NCBI GenBank assembly: GCA_958295715.1
Contig: OY282371.1
Coordinates: 434,001-498,000 of the forward strand
Length of the DNA: 64,000 bases
Direction of reading: 5' to 3'
Origin: an uncultured Dehalococcoidia bacterium
GTDB lineage: Bacteria; Chloroflexota; Dehalococcoidia; Lucifugimonadales; GCA-2712585
Part shown: one piece after another, positions 42,089 through 49,496 of the stretch
Layout of the letters: every line of letters starts with the position of its first letter
Position numbering within the stretch: position 1 is the stretch's first letter
Notes under the pieces: generated by a model
Database searches by the model: none
The model's input: the letters and a program-made list of their open reading frames with translations, nothing else
What the model was told of the DNA's origin: nothing
Program-made: the position numbers and the translations under genes

Positions 42089-42283
42089 ATGCGCGTTCCC
42101 GGACCGTGGGAGTTGGCCATAATACTGGCGATTGTGCTGGTTATCTTTGGCGCCGGGCGGCTGCCGGAGATAGGCTCCTCCCTGGGCCGGGGTTTGCGGG
42201 CCTTCAAGAGGGGCGTCGGCGGCAAGGACGCCTCTGAGGAGGGGGTTGAGGAGGCGCCGGCCAAGGTTGACGAAAAGAAGTAG
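42089..42283 (+). CDS. tatA: Sec-independent protein translocase TatA-type
   Basis: A 64-residue Tat component: one N-terminal helix (ELAIILAIVLVIFGAGRLPEIGSSLG), the FGAGRLP hinge, an amphipathic helix GRGLRAFKRGVGG, and a charged tail. TatA forms the protein-conducting assembly with TatC for folded, twin-arginine cargo. It is convergent with tatC. Confidence 0.92.
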   Translation: MRVPGPWELAIILAIVLVIFGAGRLPEIGSSLGRGLRAFKRGVGGKDASEEGVEEAPAKVDEKK

Positions 42284-42310
42284 GGCAGGCTAGGCCCGTC
42301 GAGCGGCCAG

Positions 42311-42337
42311 GACCCCCCATGCGGGGGTCTTGTTTTA
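42311..42337 (+). terminator. Rho-independent terminator after tatA
   Basis: GACCCCC (42311-42317), loop, GGGGGTC (42323-42329), then TTGTTTTA. It overlaps the end of tatC by a few bases and may work in both directions. Confidence 0.75.
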
Positions 42338-43072
42338 TGCGGCCGGGGCGGGGCGGCGGCCCCGGGCGGCCAGCTTGGACAGCCAGATGCCGGCCTCGTA
42401 CAGGACTATGAGGGGGCCGGCGACCAGGGCCTGGTTGATGGGGTCGAAGGTGGGGGTTATCAACGCTCCCAACACGAAGGCGACCACAATCCAGTGCCGC
42501 CGCCACCTGCTGAACCCCCGGGGCGTGACGACGCCCAGCTTGGCGATGATGAACATAACCACCGGTGTCTCGAAGACCACGCCCATCCAGAACAGCAGCA
42601 TGGCCACCAGGTTCACGTAGTTGCCCACCCGTATCGTCGGCTCGGCGATGCCGCCGCCGAAGTTTACGAGGAAGTTAATCGCCGGCGGTATCAGCACGTA
42701 GTAGCCGAAGGCGGCCCCGGCCAGGAAGGACAGGAGGGCGCCCGGCAGGAAGCCGTAGAGGTATCGCTTCTCCCTGGGGGTCAGGCCGGGGGCGACGAAG
42801 AGGAGTATCTGGTATAGGAGGATGGGCATGGCTAGGACGACGCCGGATATGAGGGAGACCTTCATCATTACCCCGAACATCTCGGTGACTTCAATGAAGA
42901 CCAGGCGCCCGGGGACCTGGGTGAGGGAGTCGGCGGGCAGGAGCAGGAACTCTATGATTCGCCTGTGAAAGACGAAGCATGGAATGGTGGTGAGGAGGAC
43001 GGCCGCCACCGAGATGGTTAGCCTCTTGCGGAGCTCGTCCAGGTGGCCTCGAAAGGGCATGGTCTGGTTCAT
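42335..43072 (-). CDS. tatC: Sec-independent protein translocase TatC
   Basis: The Tat signal-receptor subunit, 245 residues and six helices. It starts MPFRGHLDELRKRLTIS (the HL.ELRxR motif) and contains VAPGLTPREKRYLYGFLPGALLSFLAGAAFGYYVLIPPAINFL. It overlaps the tatB-like gene by four bases. Confidence 0.95.
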   Translation of the reverse strand: MNQTMPFRGHLDELRKRLTISVAAVLLTTIPCFVFHRRIIEFLLLPADSLTQVPGRLVFIEVTEMFGVMMKVSLISGVVLAMPILLYQILLFVAPGLTPREKRYLYGFLPGALLSFLAGAAFGYYVLIPPAINFLVNFGGGIAEPTIRVGNYVNLVAMLLFWMGVVFETPVVMFIIAKLGVVTPRGFSRWRRHWIVVAFVLGALITPTFDPINQALVAGPLIVLYEAGIWLSKLAARGRRPAPAA

Positions 43073-43275
43073 TTTGGCTTGTCCCGCGGCGGCGGGCCGT
43101 CCGGGTCGTCGTCATCCTCAACCATCCGGGTGAACTGGCCGGTGGCGTTTCGCAGCTCCCTCACCATTTTGCCGAGGCCCTTGGCGGTGGAGATGAGCCG
43201 GGTGGGGCCGAGGACGAGGAAGGCGACCAGCAGGATGACCAGGGCTTCCAGGCTGCCGACGCCGAAGAGGTTCAA
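43069..43275 (-). CDS. TatB/TatA-like translocase subunit
   Basis: A 68-residue protein starting at TTG 43275 (LNLFGVGSLEALVILLVAFLVLGP). The membrane helix is followed by the hinge LGPTRLISTAKGLGKMVRELRN and an acidic tail MVEDDDDPDGPPPRDKPK. The TTG overlaps the stop of the upstream fusion gene (TTGA). The hinge LGPTRL is more TatB-like than the FGAGRLP of the other copy. A longer frame upstream is shadow. Confidence 0.82.
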   Translation of the reverse strand: MNLFGVGSLEALVILLVAFLVLGPTRLISTAKGLGKMVRELRNATGQFTRMVEDDDDPDGPPPRDKPK

Positions 43276-45104
43276 GGGGCGGTCTCCGGCGTGGACGGGT
43301 GGGCGCGGCACGGGTCGGGAAGCCGGAGGCTTTGAGTGTCGTAGCCGAGTTGGCCCAGGAGGTCGGCGAGGGCGCAGAGGGGGAGTCCGACCACGTTGGC
43401 GCGGCACCCCTCCACCTCGGCTCCTGAATGAAAGGGTTCGTCCTGGAGGCCGTAGCCCCCGGCCTTGTCCAGAGCCGCGCCGGATGCCACGTAGCGGTCG
43501 ATTTCCAGGTCTGAGCAGGGGGGCAGTGTCACGGCGGTCTCGCGGGAGCCGGTCACGGAGGCCCCGTCGTTGGGGTCTATCACGGCGACGCCGGTGATGA
43601 CCGTGTGCCGCCTGCCTCGGAGTCGCTTCAGCATGTCCACGGCCTCGGCTGGGTTCTTGGGTTTGCCGAGGGGGACGCCGTCGCAGACGACCAGGGTGTC
43701 GGCGCCGACGATGGGGGAGCCGGGCGGGGGGTTGGGGAGTCGCGCGGCCACGGCCTGAGCCTTGGCCAGGGCCAGGCGGCGAACGGTGTCTTGAGGGGAG
43801 TCGCCGGCCACGGTTTCGGGGATGTTGGGCGGCGCGACTTTGAGGGGCGGGCCTAGAGATTCCATGAGGTCGCGGCGGCGCGGCGACGAGGAGGCCAGGA
43901 TGAGTCCCTCCACGGCGCGGCGGGGTCGCAGCGTGGCGACGCACTCCACGTGGTGAGTCTGGGGGAACATGTCTATGGGCTGGACGCTTTCCAGGTGGAA
44001 GGCCCTTTGGCATAGGACCTTCAGGTCTCTGGCGAGGGTGGCCGGGTCGCAGGACACGTAGACGACCTTGGCGGGCCTCAGCCGGTCCAGGGCCTTCAGA
44101 ACCGAGGGGTGGCATCCCTTGCGCGGCGGGTCCAGAATCACGCCGTGGGGTTGTTCGTCCAGTTGGGCCAGCGCGTCCTCCGTTCTGCCCTGCATAAACT
44201 CCACTTTGGGGTCGCCCGACGCGTTGTCCCGGGCGTCCTCCACGGCGGCGGGTGACTCCTCGATGGCGATTATCCTGCCGGCGCGGGGAGCCAGGAGGAG
44301 GGCGAAGGTTCCAACTCCCGCGTATGCGTCGACGATGAGTTCAGAGCCGGACAGCCCCAGGGCGGCGCCGACCAGTTCCACCAAATTGTCCATCTGCCTT
44401 ACGTTGACCTGGAAGAAGGACGGGGAGGCGACGCGGAACCGGCGGCCTCGCAGGGACTCTACGTAGCGCTTTTGGCCGGTGGGGATGGGAACGGCGGGGT
44501 TGGTCAGGGGCGGCTGGACGAGGAAGTCGCCGGTGTTGACGCCGTACCGCACGGATAGCTGGGTGGTCTCGGCGCACCGGCCTTGGAGTTGGGCCAGTAT
44601 GCCGTTGACGCCGGGATGCATGAGCATACAGTTGTCGATAGGGACCATCTGCCGGCTTTCGCGGTTGACGAAGCCGAGGGAGCCGCCGGGGCCGATGGTG
44701 AAGCGGGCGTGGTTCCGGTATCCGTAACGGTCCGGGGAGGGGAGGGTGGGGGCGACGGGGGCTTGGCTGAACCCGCCCACCCGCTCCAAGGCGTCGACAA
44801 CGGCGTCCCGCTTCATGCCGAGTTGGGCGTTGTAGTCCACGTGCTGCCACTGGCAGCCGGTGCAGGGGCCGAAGTAGGGGCACGGAGCCGAGGCGCGGTG
44901 GGGCGATGGGGTGATGACCTCAACCACCCTGGCGGCCAGACGCCGGCGGCGCTCGCCCACAACCTCGGCTATGACCTCCTCGCCGGGGATGCCGCCGGCG
45001 ACGAAGATGGGGCGGCCGTCGACGCGGGCCATGGCTTCGCCGAGCCTGCCCCACGAGTCGAGGCGCAGGCGCAGCTTTTGTCCTACGAGGCTGGATTTGT
45101 TCAA
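43272..45104 (-). CDS. Fusion: RumA/TrmA-type RNA uracil-5-methyltransferase + Maf-type nucleotide pyrophosphatase
   Basis: One 610-residue frame carries two enzymes. Residues 5-60 are a TRAM-like domain. Cys75, Cys81, Cys84 and Cys159 are the likely [4Fe-4S] ligands. The methyltransferase core has VDAYAGVGTFALLLA, ILDPPRKG (324-330) and the catalytic YVSCDPATLARDL (Cys352). At about 400 it passes directly into a Maf domain: LILASSSPRRRDLM (401-414), IVGADTLVVCDGVPLGKP, AGGYGLQDEPF. Maf proteins hydrolyse non-canonical or modified NTPs. The junction corresponds to about base 43904. The N-terminal half should act on rRNA or tRNA. Confidence 0.88.
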   Translation of the reverse strand: MNKSSLVGQKLRLRLDSWGRLGEAMARVDGRPIFVAGGIPGEEVIAEVVGERRRRLAARVVEVITPSPHRASAPCPYFGPCTGCQWQHVDYNAQLGMKRDAVVDALERVGGFSQAPVAPTLPSPDRYGYRNHARFTIGPGGSLGFVNRESRQMVPIDNCMLMHPGVNGILAQLQGRCAETTQLSVRYGVNTGDFLVQPPLTNPAVPIPTGQKRYVESLRGRRFRVASPSFFQVNVRQMDNLVELVGAALGLSGSELIVDAYAGVGTFALLLAPRAGRIIAIEESPAAVEDARDNASGDPKVEFMQGRTEDALAQLDEQPHGVILDPPRKGCHPSVLKALDRLRPAKVVYVSCDPATLARDLKVLCQRAFHLESVQPIDMFPQTHHVECVATLRPRRAVEGLILASSSPRRRDLMESLGPPLKVAPPNIPETVAGDSPQDTVRRLALAKAQAVAARLPNPPPGSPIVGADTLVVCDGVPLGKPKNPAEAVDMLKRLRGRRHTVITGVAVIDPNDGASVTGSRETAVTLPPCSDLEIDRYVASGAALDKAGGYGLQDEPFHSGAEVEGCRANVVGLPLCALADLLGQLGYDTQSLRLPDPCRAHPSTPETAP

Positions 45105-45204
45105 GGTTCTCCCAGAGCTACTATAAGGGAAGACGGGGAGTTCGACTATCCCCTGCCGGGCGCCTTAGGCCACCTGCGCGCCAGCCCCCTCCCGGCGGGA
45201 GCGC

Positions 45205-47097
45205 TTGGGAAGCCCTGCAAGTTGCGATAGCAGAGGCGAACATGCAGAATGGCTGTTAGGGGAAAGAAGAAATGCGGGAGAGAGTGCAAAGATTAAGAAG
45301 ATAGTATGGGTTCTAGTAGGTCTATTGAGTCTGACTATACTTGTAGGTTGTGGGTCAGACACTGTGATTCCGCCTACGCCAGCGCCGGCGCCAACGGCAA
45401 GTCCAACGGCGGCGGCGACCGCAACCCCGGCGGCAACACCGTCTCCAACGGCAAGTCCAACGGCTACCCCAAGACCGACCGCGACGCGGAGACCGACACC
45501 TAGCCCCACGGCAACGCCAACACCGTCTCCAACCGCAAGTCCTACGGCTACCCCAAGACCGACCGCTACGATGACGCCGACACCTATTCCGACACCAGCC
45601 GCGACTTCGACGCCTACTCCTACTCCGAGACCGGCTCCTACCGCAGCGCCGACGCCAACCGCAAGTCCTACGGCTACCCCAACCCCAAGACCGTCCCCCA
45701 GCCCCACGGCAACGCCGGCGCCAACACCTACCGCGACTCCGGCGCCAACCGCAACGCCTGCTCCCGAAAAGATTAAGGTAACTCAGGAGGTGTGGGATTG
45801 TTTCAGTGACTTTATAGCGGATCCTTCTAAGAGACCTGAGGACGACCTCAGTCACACGGGTTGCGCAGGTTGGGAAGACTCCACCATAGTTAAGTGGAAC
45901 CAGTCCAGGGTTATTAAGGTCTTCAGGGTGGGCATCGCTTCTTACGTAGAGAAGTTTGATGAAGAACTAAAGGCGTTACGGCCTCTATTGAATCTAGAAT
46001 TTGAGTTTGTAAGGACTGAAGAAGAGGCTGATTTCAGAGCTTACGTGGGAGTAACGAAAGAACATTCTAAATTCATTGACTTAGATTGTATCGACGCTTG
46101 GGGATGCGCTACCTGGGATAGGACTGATGAGGACGAAGTCACTGAAGCCGAAATAGCCATATGGATTAGGAAGCCCACTTCACAGGAGAATGCCTTAGGC
46201 TCGTGGGAAGCAAACTTAAGGACGACTATAAGGCATGAGATATTACATGTTTTAGTCCCCATGAGGCACAGCACCGAGCCCACTAGCCTTATGAATACCC
46301 TAGATGGGGTGTACCCTCCTACTTTCGGTAGGTTGGATGAGGAAGTAATAAGGCTGCATTCGAATTTCCTAGTGAAGCCGGGCATGAGTTTGGAAGAGGT
46401 GCGAGACCTGATAGTCATAGTGGAAGACACTACCGAACCCACTACCTACGAGATATTCCTAGAGGTCTACAACACCCTTAAGGAAGAGGATTCGGTGAAG
46501 TTCTCCTTCTCAGGGGAAGAACAGTACGTGAATACAAGCATCAATAGGTGCGAGAGTAGACCCATAGGACTTGATGGAGACGCCACCTTACATCTAGGGA
46601 ACTTCGACGCTTATGATCCTGGTTACTACGCTTTACAGACTAAGGACTTAGACTTCTACGCTCAGTGGGAAAAGGACCCTGACCCTCAGTGGACCACTTA
46701 CATTAAGACTAAGGACTCAGATTCTTGGGCCGTAGGGGACTGGGAGGACTTCTACAGGACTAGTGACTTCGTTCCGTGGAGAGCTGATCCTTTGACCTTA
46801 GCTAGTAGCTTGGTGGCCTTTTACAAAGAGGCGAACATCGAGATAGTGGAAGACGAGGAAGGAAACTTGAGGATAGACTTCTCTAACTTGAAGAGAAGGA
46901 CTTGGAGTTCTTGGTACTCGAACATCTTCTTAGAAGGCCGCCTAGTAGTGAATTCCGAGACTTACCAAATTCAAGAACTCTCAATGGAATTCGACTTTAT
47001 AGGGGCTTCTTCTAGGTACTGTGTGCAAAGGTTGGATTGGGGAATAGAGACTTGGGACTGGGTTTACGGGTTGCCCTTAACCCTGCCGGAGTTGTAG
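45205..47097 (+). CDS. Lipoprotein with long Thr/Pro-rich linker and metzincin-like metalloprotease motif
   Basis: In the frame from TTG 45205, a signal peptide IKKIVWVLVGLLSLTILVGC ends at lipobox Cys49. About 130 residues of Thr-Pro-Ala-Ser repeats follow (nt 45367-45768), then a folded domain. That domain has RHEILHVLVPMRH (His344, Glu345, His348, His355) followed by STEPTSLMNTL, resembling the HExxH...H and Met-turn of matrixin-like zinc proteases, with one residue more than the canonical spacing. The true start is uncertain: ATT 45292 gives a textbook signal peptide, and a well-placed ATG at 45272 is in another frame. Codon use (TTA, CTA, AGG, ATA) differs from neighbouring genes and suggests transfer. 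Confidence 0.7.
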   Translation: MGSPASCDSRGEHAEWLLGERRNAGESAKIKKIVWVLVGLLSLTILVGCGSDTVIPPTPAPAPTASPTAAATATPAATPSPTASPTATPRPTATRRPTPSPTATPTPSPTASPTATPRPTATMTPTPIPTPAATSTPTPTPRPAPTAAPTPTASPTATPTPRPSPSPTATPAPTPTATPAPTATPAPEKIKVTQEVWDCFSDFIADPSKRPEDDLSHTGCAGWEDSTIVKWNQSRVIKVFRVGIASYVEKFDEELKALRPLLNLEFEFVRTEEEADFRAYVGVTKEHSKFIDLDCIDAWGCATWDRTDEDEVTEAEIAIWIRKPTSQENALGSWEANLRTTIRHEILHVLVPMRHSTEPTSLMNTLDGVYPPTFGRLDEEVIRLHSNFLVKPGMSLEEVRDLIVIVEDTTEPTTYEIFLEVYNTLKEEDSVKFSFSGEEQYVNTSINRCESRPIGLDGDATLHLGNFDAYDPGYYALQTKDLDFYAQWEKDPDPQWTTYIKTKDSDSWAVGDWEDFYRTSDFVPWRADPLTLASSLVAFYKEANIEIVEDEEGNLRIDFSNLKRRTWSSWYSNIFLEGRLVVNSETYQIQELSMEFDFIGASSRYCVQRLDWGIETWDWVYGLPLTLPEL

Positions 47098-47661
47098 GCA
47101 TTCCTGGATTCCCGCCTGCCCCCTCCCTCCGGCATTCCCGCATCGCCTCCCGTCATTTCCGTTATGGAGGGCCGGCCATCATAGGACTGGCCCTTGCGGA
47201 TGGCCCTTGCGGATGGGTGGATAGATGGATGGAAGCGCGCGCCGTGGCGCGATTGTCTTGGGGTAATGGAGGGGAAAGATGGATTCCCGCCTGCGCGGGA
47301 ATGACGGAAAGGGCGGGAGCCGAGGCCCCGAACGCAGAACCAACGCTCTTCAAAACTTAAGTGGGCGCGCGCACCCTTCCCGCCTGCGCGGGAATGACGG
47401 AAAGGGCGGGAGCCGAGGCCCCGAACGCAGAACCAACGCTCTTCAAAACTTAAGTGGGCGCGCGCGCCCTTCCCGCCTGCGCGGGAATGACGGAAAAGGC
47501 GGCGTGGAATGACGAGAGGGGTGAGCCGGGAATGACGAAAGTAGAGAGGCGAAGGGGGGCGGGCCGTTGACCCGTGGGCATGGCGGGTATAAACTGGCGG
47601 GGCGGCGCTTGGCGAGTTGTGGAGCGCCGTTGGATGAAAAATTTATCGTCGGAGGCGAGCG
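47098..47661. repeat. Repeat-filled spacer with 93-bp tandem class B units
   Basis: Degenerate palindromes lie at 47105-47170. From 47286 a 93-bp unit is repeated head to tail (47286-47378, 47379-47471), with a third palindrome at 47472. Each unit is a CCCGCCTGCGCGGGAATGACGG palindrome plus a class B spacer (CCGAGGCCCCGAACGCAGAACC, CTCTTCAAAACTTAAGTGGGCGCGCGC). Only one base differs between the units. Bases 47500-47661 hold more GGGAATGACG fragments and the trxA leader. Confidence 0.9.
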
Positions 47662-47991
47662 ATGGCCAAGCCCTTTGCGGTGACGGACGCTGAATTCAAG
47701 GACAAGGTGGTTGAGGCGAGTATGCCGGTGCTGGTGGACTTCTGGGCCGAGTGGTGCGGGCCGTGCAAGGCCCTATCCCCCATCGTGGACGAGTTGGCCG
47801 AGGAGATGGACGGCCGCATGGAGTTCGCCAAGGTGGACGTGGACTCCAGCCCCATAACGGCCGTGACCTACGGCATCAGAAGCATCCCGGCCCTCCTCAT
47901 ATTCAAGGGGGGCAAGCCGGTGGAGCAGATAGTCGGCGCGGTCCCCAAGGGCCATCTGAAGCAGAAGATAGAGGCGGCCCTGGCCGCTTAG
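47662..47991 (+). CDS. trxA: Thioredoxin
   Basis: A 109-residue thioredoxin fold with the redox motif FWAEWCGPCKAL, the cis-proline segment IRSIPALLIFKGG, and the usual C-terminal helix. GGAGGCGAGCG precedes the ATG. It lies 26 bases upstream of tRNA-Sec on the same strand, so the two may share a transcript. Confidence 0.96.
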   Translation: MAKPFAVTDAEFKDKVVEASMPVLVDFWAEWCGPCKALSPIVDELAEEMDGRMEFAKVDVDSSPITAVTYGIRSIPALLIFKGGKPVEQIVGAVPKGHLKQKIEAALAA

Positions 47992-48017
47992 CCAGACAGC
48001 CAAAGGTCCACATGCAC

Positions 48018-48114
48018 GGGAGCGGATGGGGCCCGGTGGCTCTCGCGGACTTCAAATCCGCTGTGTCCCGTCACAACCGGGATGGGAGGGTTCGACTCCC
48101 TCCCGCTCCCGCCG
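48018..48114 (+). tRNA. selC: tRNA-Sec (anticodon TCA)
   Basis: All tRNA-Sec hallmarks are present: an 8-bp acceptor GGGAGCGG/CCGCTCCC, a 6-bp D stem GGGGCC/GGCTCT with four-base loop CGGT, anticodon stem GCGGA/TCCGC with loop CTTCAAA, a long variable arm GTCCCG/CGGGAT, T loop TTCGACT, and discriminator G. The encoded 3' end is CCG rather than CCA, so the last base needs repair. It implies a selenocysteine insertion system elsewhere in the genome and supports the UGA reading at 53213-53215. Confidence 0.95.
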
Positions 48115-48188
48115 CGCCTTTGGCTGAGGGCCGTGCAACCACGGCATTGGGTCTATCCACTAGTTAAGTCTTAAGGAGGATTTGGGCT

Positions 48189-48617
48189 ATGATGGACTTG
48201 GTGAAGCATTTGTTGGCGGTGTTTCTGGTGTTAACGGCCTTGACGGTGGCGGTCAACCTTATAGCGACGCCCTTGTATCACGACGGCAGGCCGGACTACC
48301 CGGTTTGGAAGGTTGTCAACTGGTTCATGGTGGGGGGCACGGTGATTATGCTAGTGGTGAACCTGATACGGCGCCACTGCATGGGGGGCGAGGAGACCAG
48401 GAACTCCGTGGACAGTCTGCGGGTGAGCCTGTCCTACTACGGCGCCATTGTCCTGACCATGCTGTTCTTTTGGGAGTGGTTTTGGAGCCTGAACCCGGAG
48501 AGCGAAACGGGCGGCGCCGTCACGTCCCATCTCATCTACTTCCCCTTCATGGACTCGCTGTACACCGTGCTTGGCCTTTCGACGGGGCGGTTTTTGTGGA
48601 AGGGAATCGGGAAGTAG
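48189..48617 (+). CDS. Membrane protein with about four helices, unknown
   Basis: A 142-residue protein with TAAGGAGG upstream. Hydrophobic segments lie at about 7-27, 42-60, 80-98 and 118-133, and a charged loop GGEETRNSVDSL sits between the second and third. No family is recognised. It sits between selC and the lut operon. Confidence 0.75.
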   Translation: MMDLVKHLLAVFLVLTALTVAVNLIATPLYHDGRPDYPVWKVVNWFMVGGTVIMLVVNLIRRHCMGGEETRNSVDSLRVSLSYYGAIVLTMLFFWEWFWSLNPESETGGAVTSHLIYFPFMDSLYTVLGLSTGRFLWKGIGK

Positions 48618-48755
48618 GGTCGGAGGAGACGGTCCGCGGGTGACGCCGCCGCCACGGCCGGTTTCGCGGGTGCGATGGGGAAGGGCGCGGGGTTGCTTGC
48701 CCCCCTATGGGTTGCTCTGCTACTCTGAGGCCCAAGGCCCCGGAGGAAGGAGAGC

Positions 48756-49496
48756 ATGGTCGGCAAGGCGCGAATTAGGGCATCCCTCTTTGTAACCTGT
48801 CTGGTCGACCAGCTGTTTCCCAGGGTGGGGGTCGGGGTGGTGCGAGCGCTGAGGAGCCAGGGCGTTTCGGTGGACTTCCCGCCGGACCAGACGTGCTGCG
48901 GCCAGCCCCTCTTCAACTCCGGCTTCCGGAAGGAGGCCGCCGCGCTGGCCCGCCGGACCCTGAAGAGCTTCGCCCACAGCGACCGAGTGGTGGTTCCCTC
49001 AGGCTCCTGCGCCTCCATGATGAAGGTCTTCTACCCCGACCTGTTCCGCGATGACCCGGAGTGGGGGCCTCTGGCCAGGGACCTGAGCGGCCGGGTCCAC
49101 GAGTTTTCCCAGTTCATGGTGAATGTCTTGGGCGTGACGGACGTCGGCGCCGCCTATGAGGGGCGGGTCGCCTATCATCCGTCATGCCACCTGCTGAGGG
49201 AGCTTGGGGCCGTCGACGAGCCGGTGTCCCTGCTCAATGGCGTCAAGGGGCTGGAGCGCGTCGAACTCCCGGAGGCCGGCGTCTGCTGCGGCTTTGGGGG
49301 CGGCTTCTCGGTGAAGCACGCCGGCATATCCGAGGCTATGCTGAAGGATAAGGTGGATAACGTGGTCGGGACCGGGGCGCGGGCGGTGGCATCCTGCGAC
49401 GCGGGTTGCCTGATGCAGATAGGCGGGGGCTTGAGCCGCCGCGGGGCCGACGTTAGAGCGGTGCATCTGGCGGAGATTCTGGGCGGGGTGGCGTAG
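48756..49496 (+). CDS. lutA: LutA/LldE-type Fe-S subunit of lactate oxidation complex
   Basis: A 246-residue protein with two cysteine-rich (CCG) domains: CCGQPLFNSGF...GSCASM, and HPSCHLLRELG...GVCCGFGGGFS..SCDAGC. These bind Fe-S clusters in LutA, LldE and GlcF relatives. With LutB and LutC it would oxidise L-lactate (or a similar 2-hydroxy acid) to pyruvate at the membrane. The stop directly abuts the lutB start. Confidence 0.9.
   Translation: MVGKARIRASLFVTCLVDQLFPRVGVGVVRALRSQGVSVDFPPDQTCCGQPLFNSGFRKEAAALARRTLKSFAHSDRVVVPSGSCASMMKVFYPDLFRDDPEWGPLARDLSGRVHEFSQFMVNVLGVTDVGAAYEGRVAYHPSCHLLRELGAVDEPVSLLNGVKGLERVELPEAGVCCGFGGGFSVKHAGISEAMLKDKVDNVVGTGARAVASCDAGCLMQIGGGLSRRGADVRAVHLAEILGGVA

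Noticed and set aside
43276-44115. 348-residue frame containing the TatB-like tail
   Set aside because: All but the last 68 residues are an Arg/Pro/Gly-rich shadow of the RumA-Maf gene.
45165-45855. Minus-strand frames with G/V/A or R/W/C repeats opposite the TP-rich linker
   Set aside because: Low-complexity shadows of the Thr-Pro repeat; no independent signals.
47279-47512. 77-residue frame with 31-residue repeats (RLRGNDGKGGSRGPERRTNALQ)
   Set aside because: It is the translation of the 93-bp DNA repeat; 93 is a multiple of three, so the frame stays open by chance.
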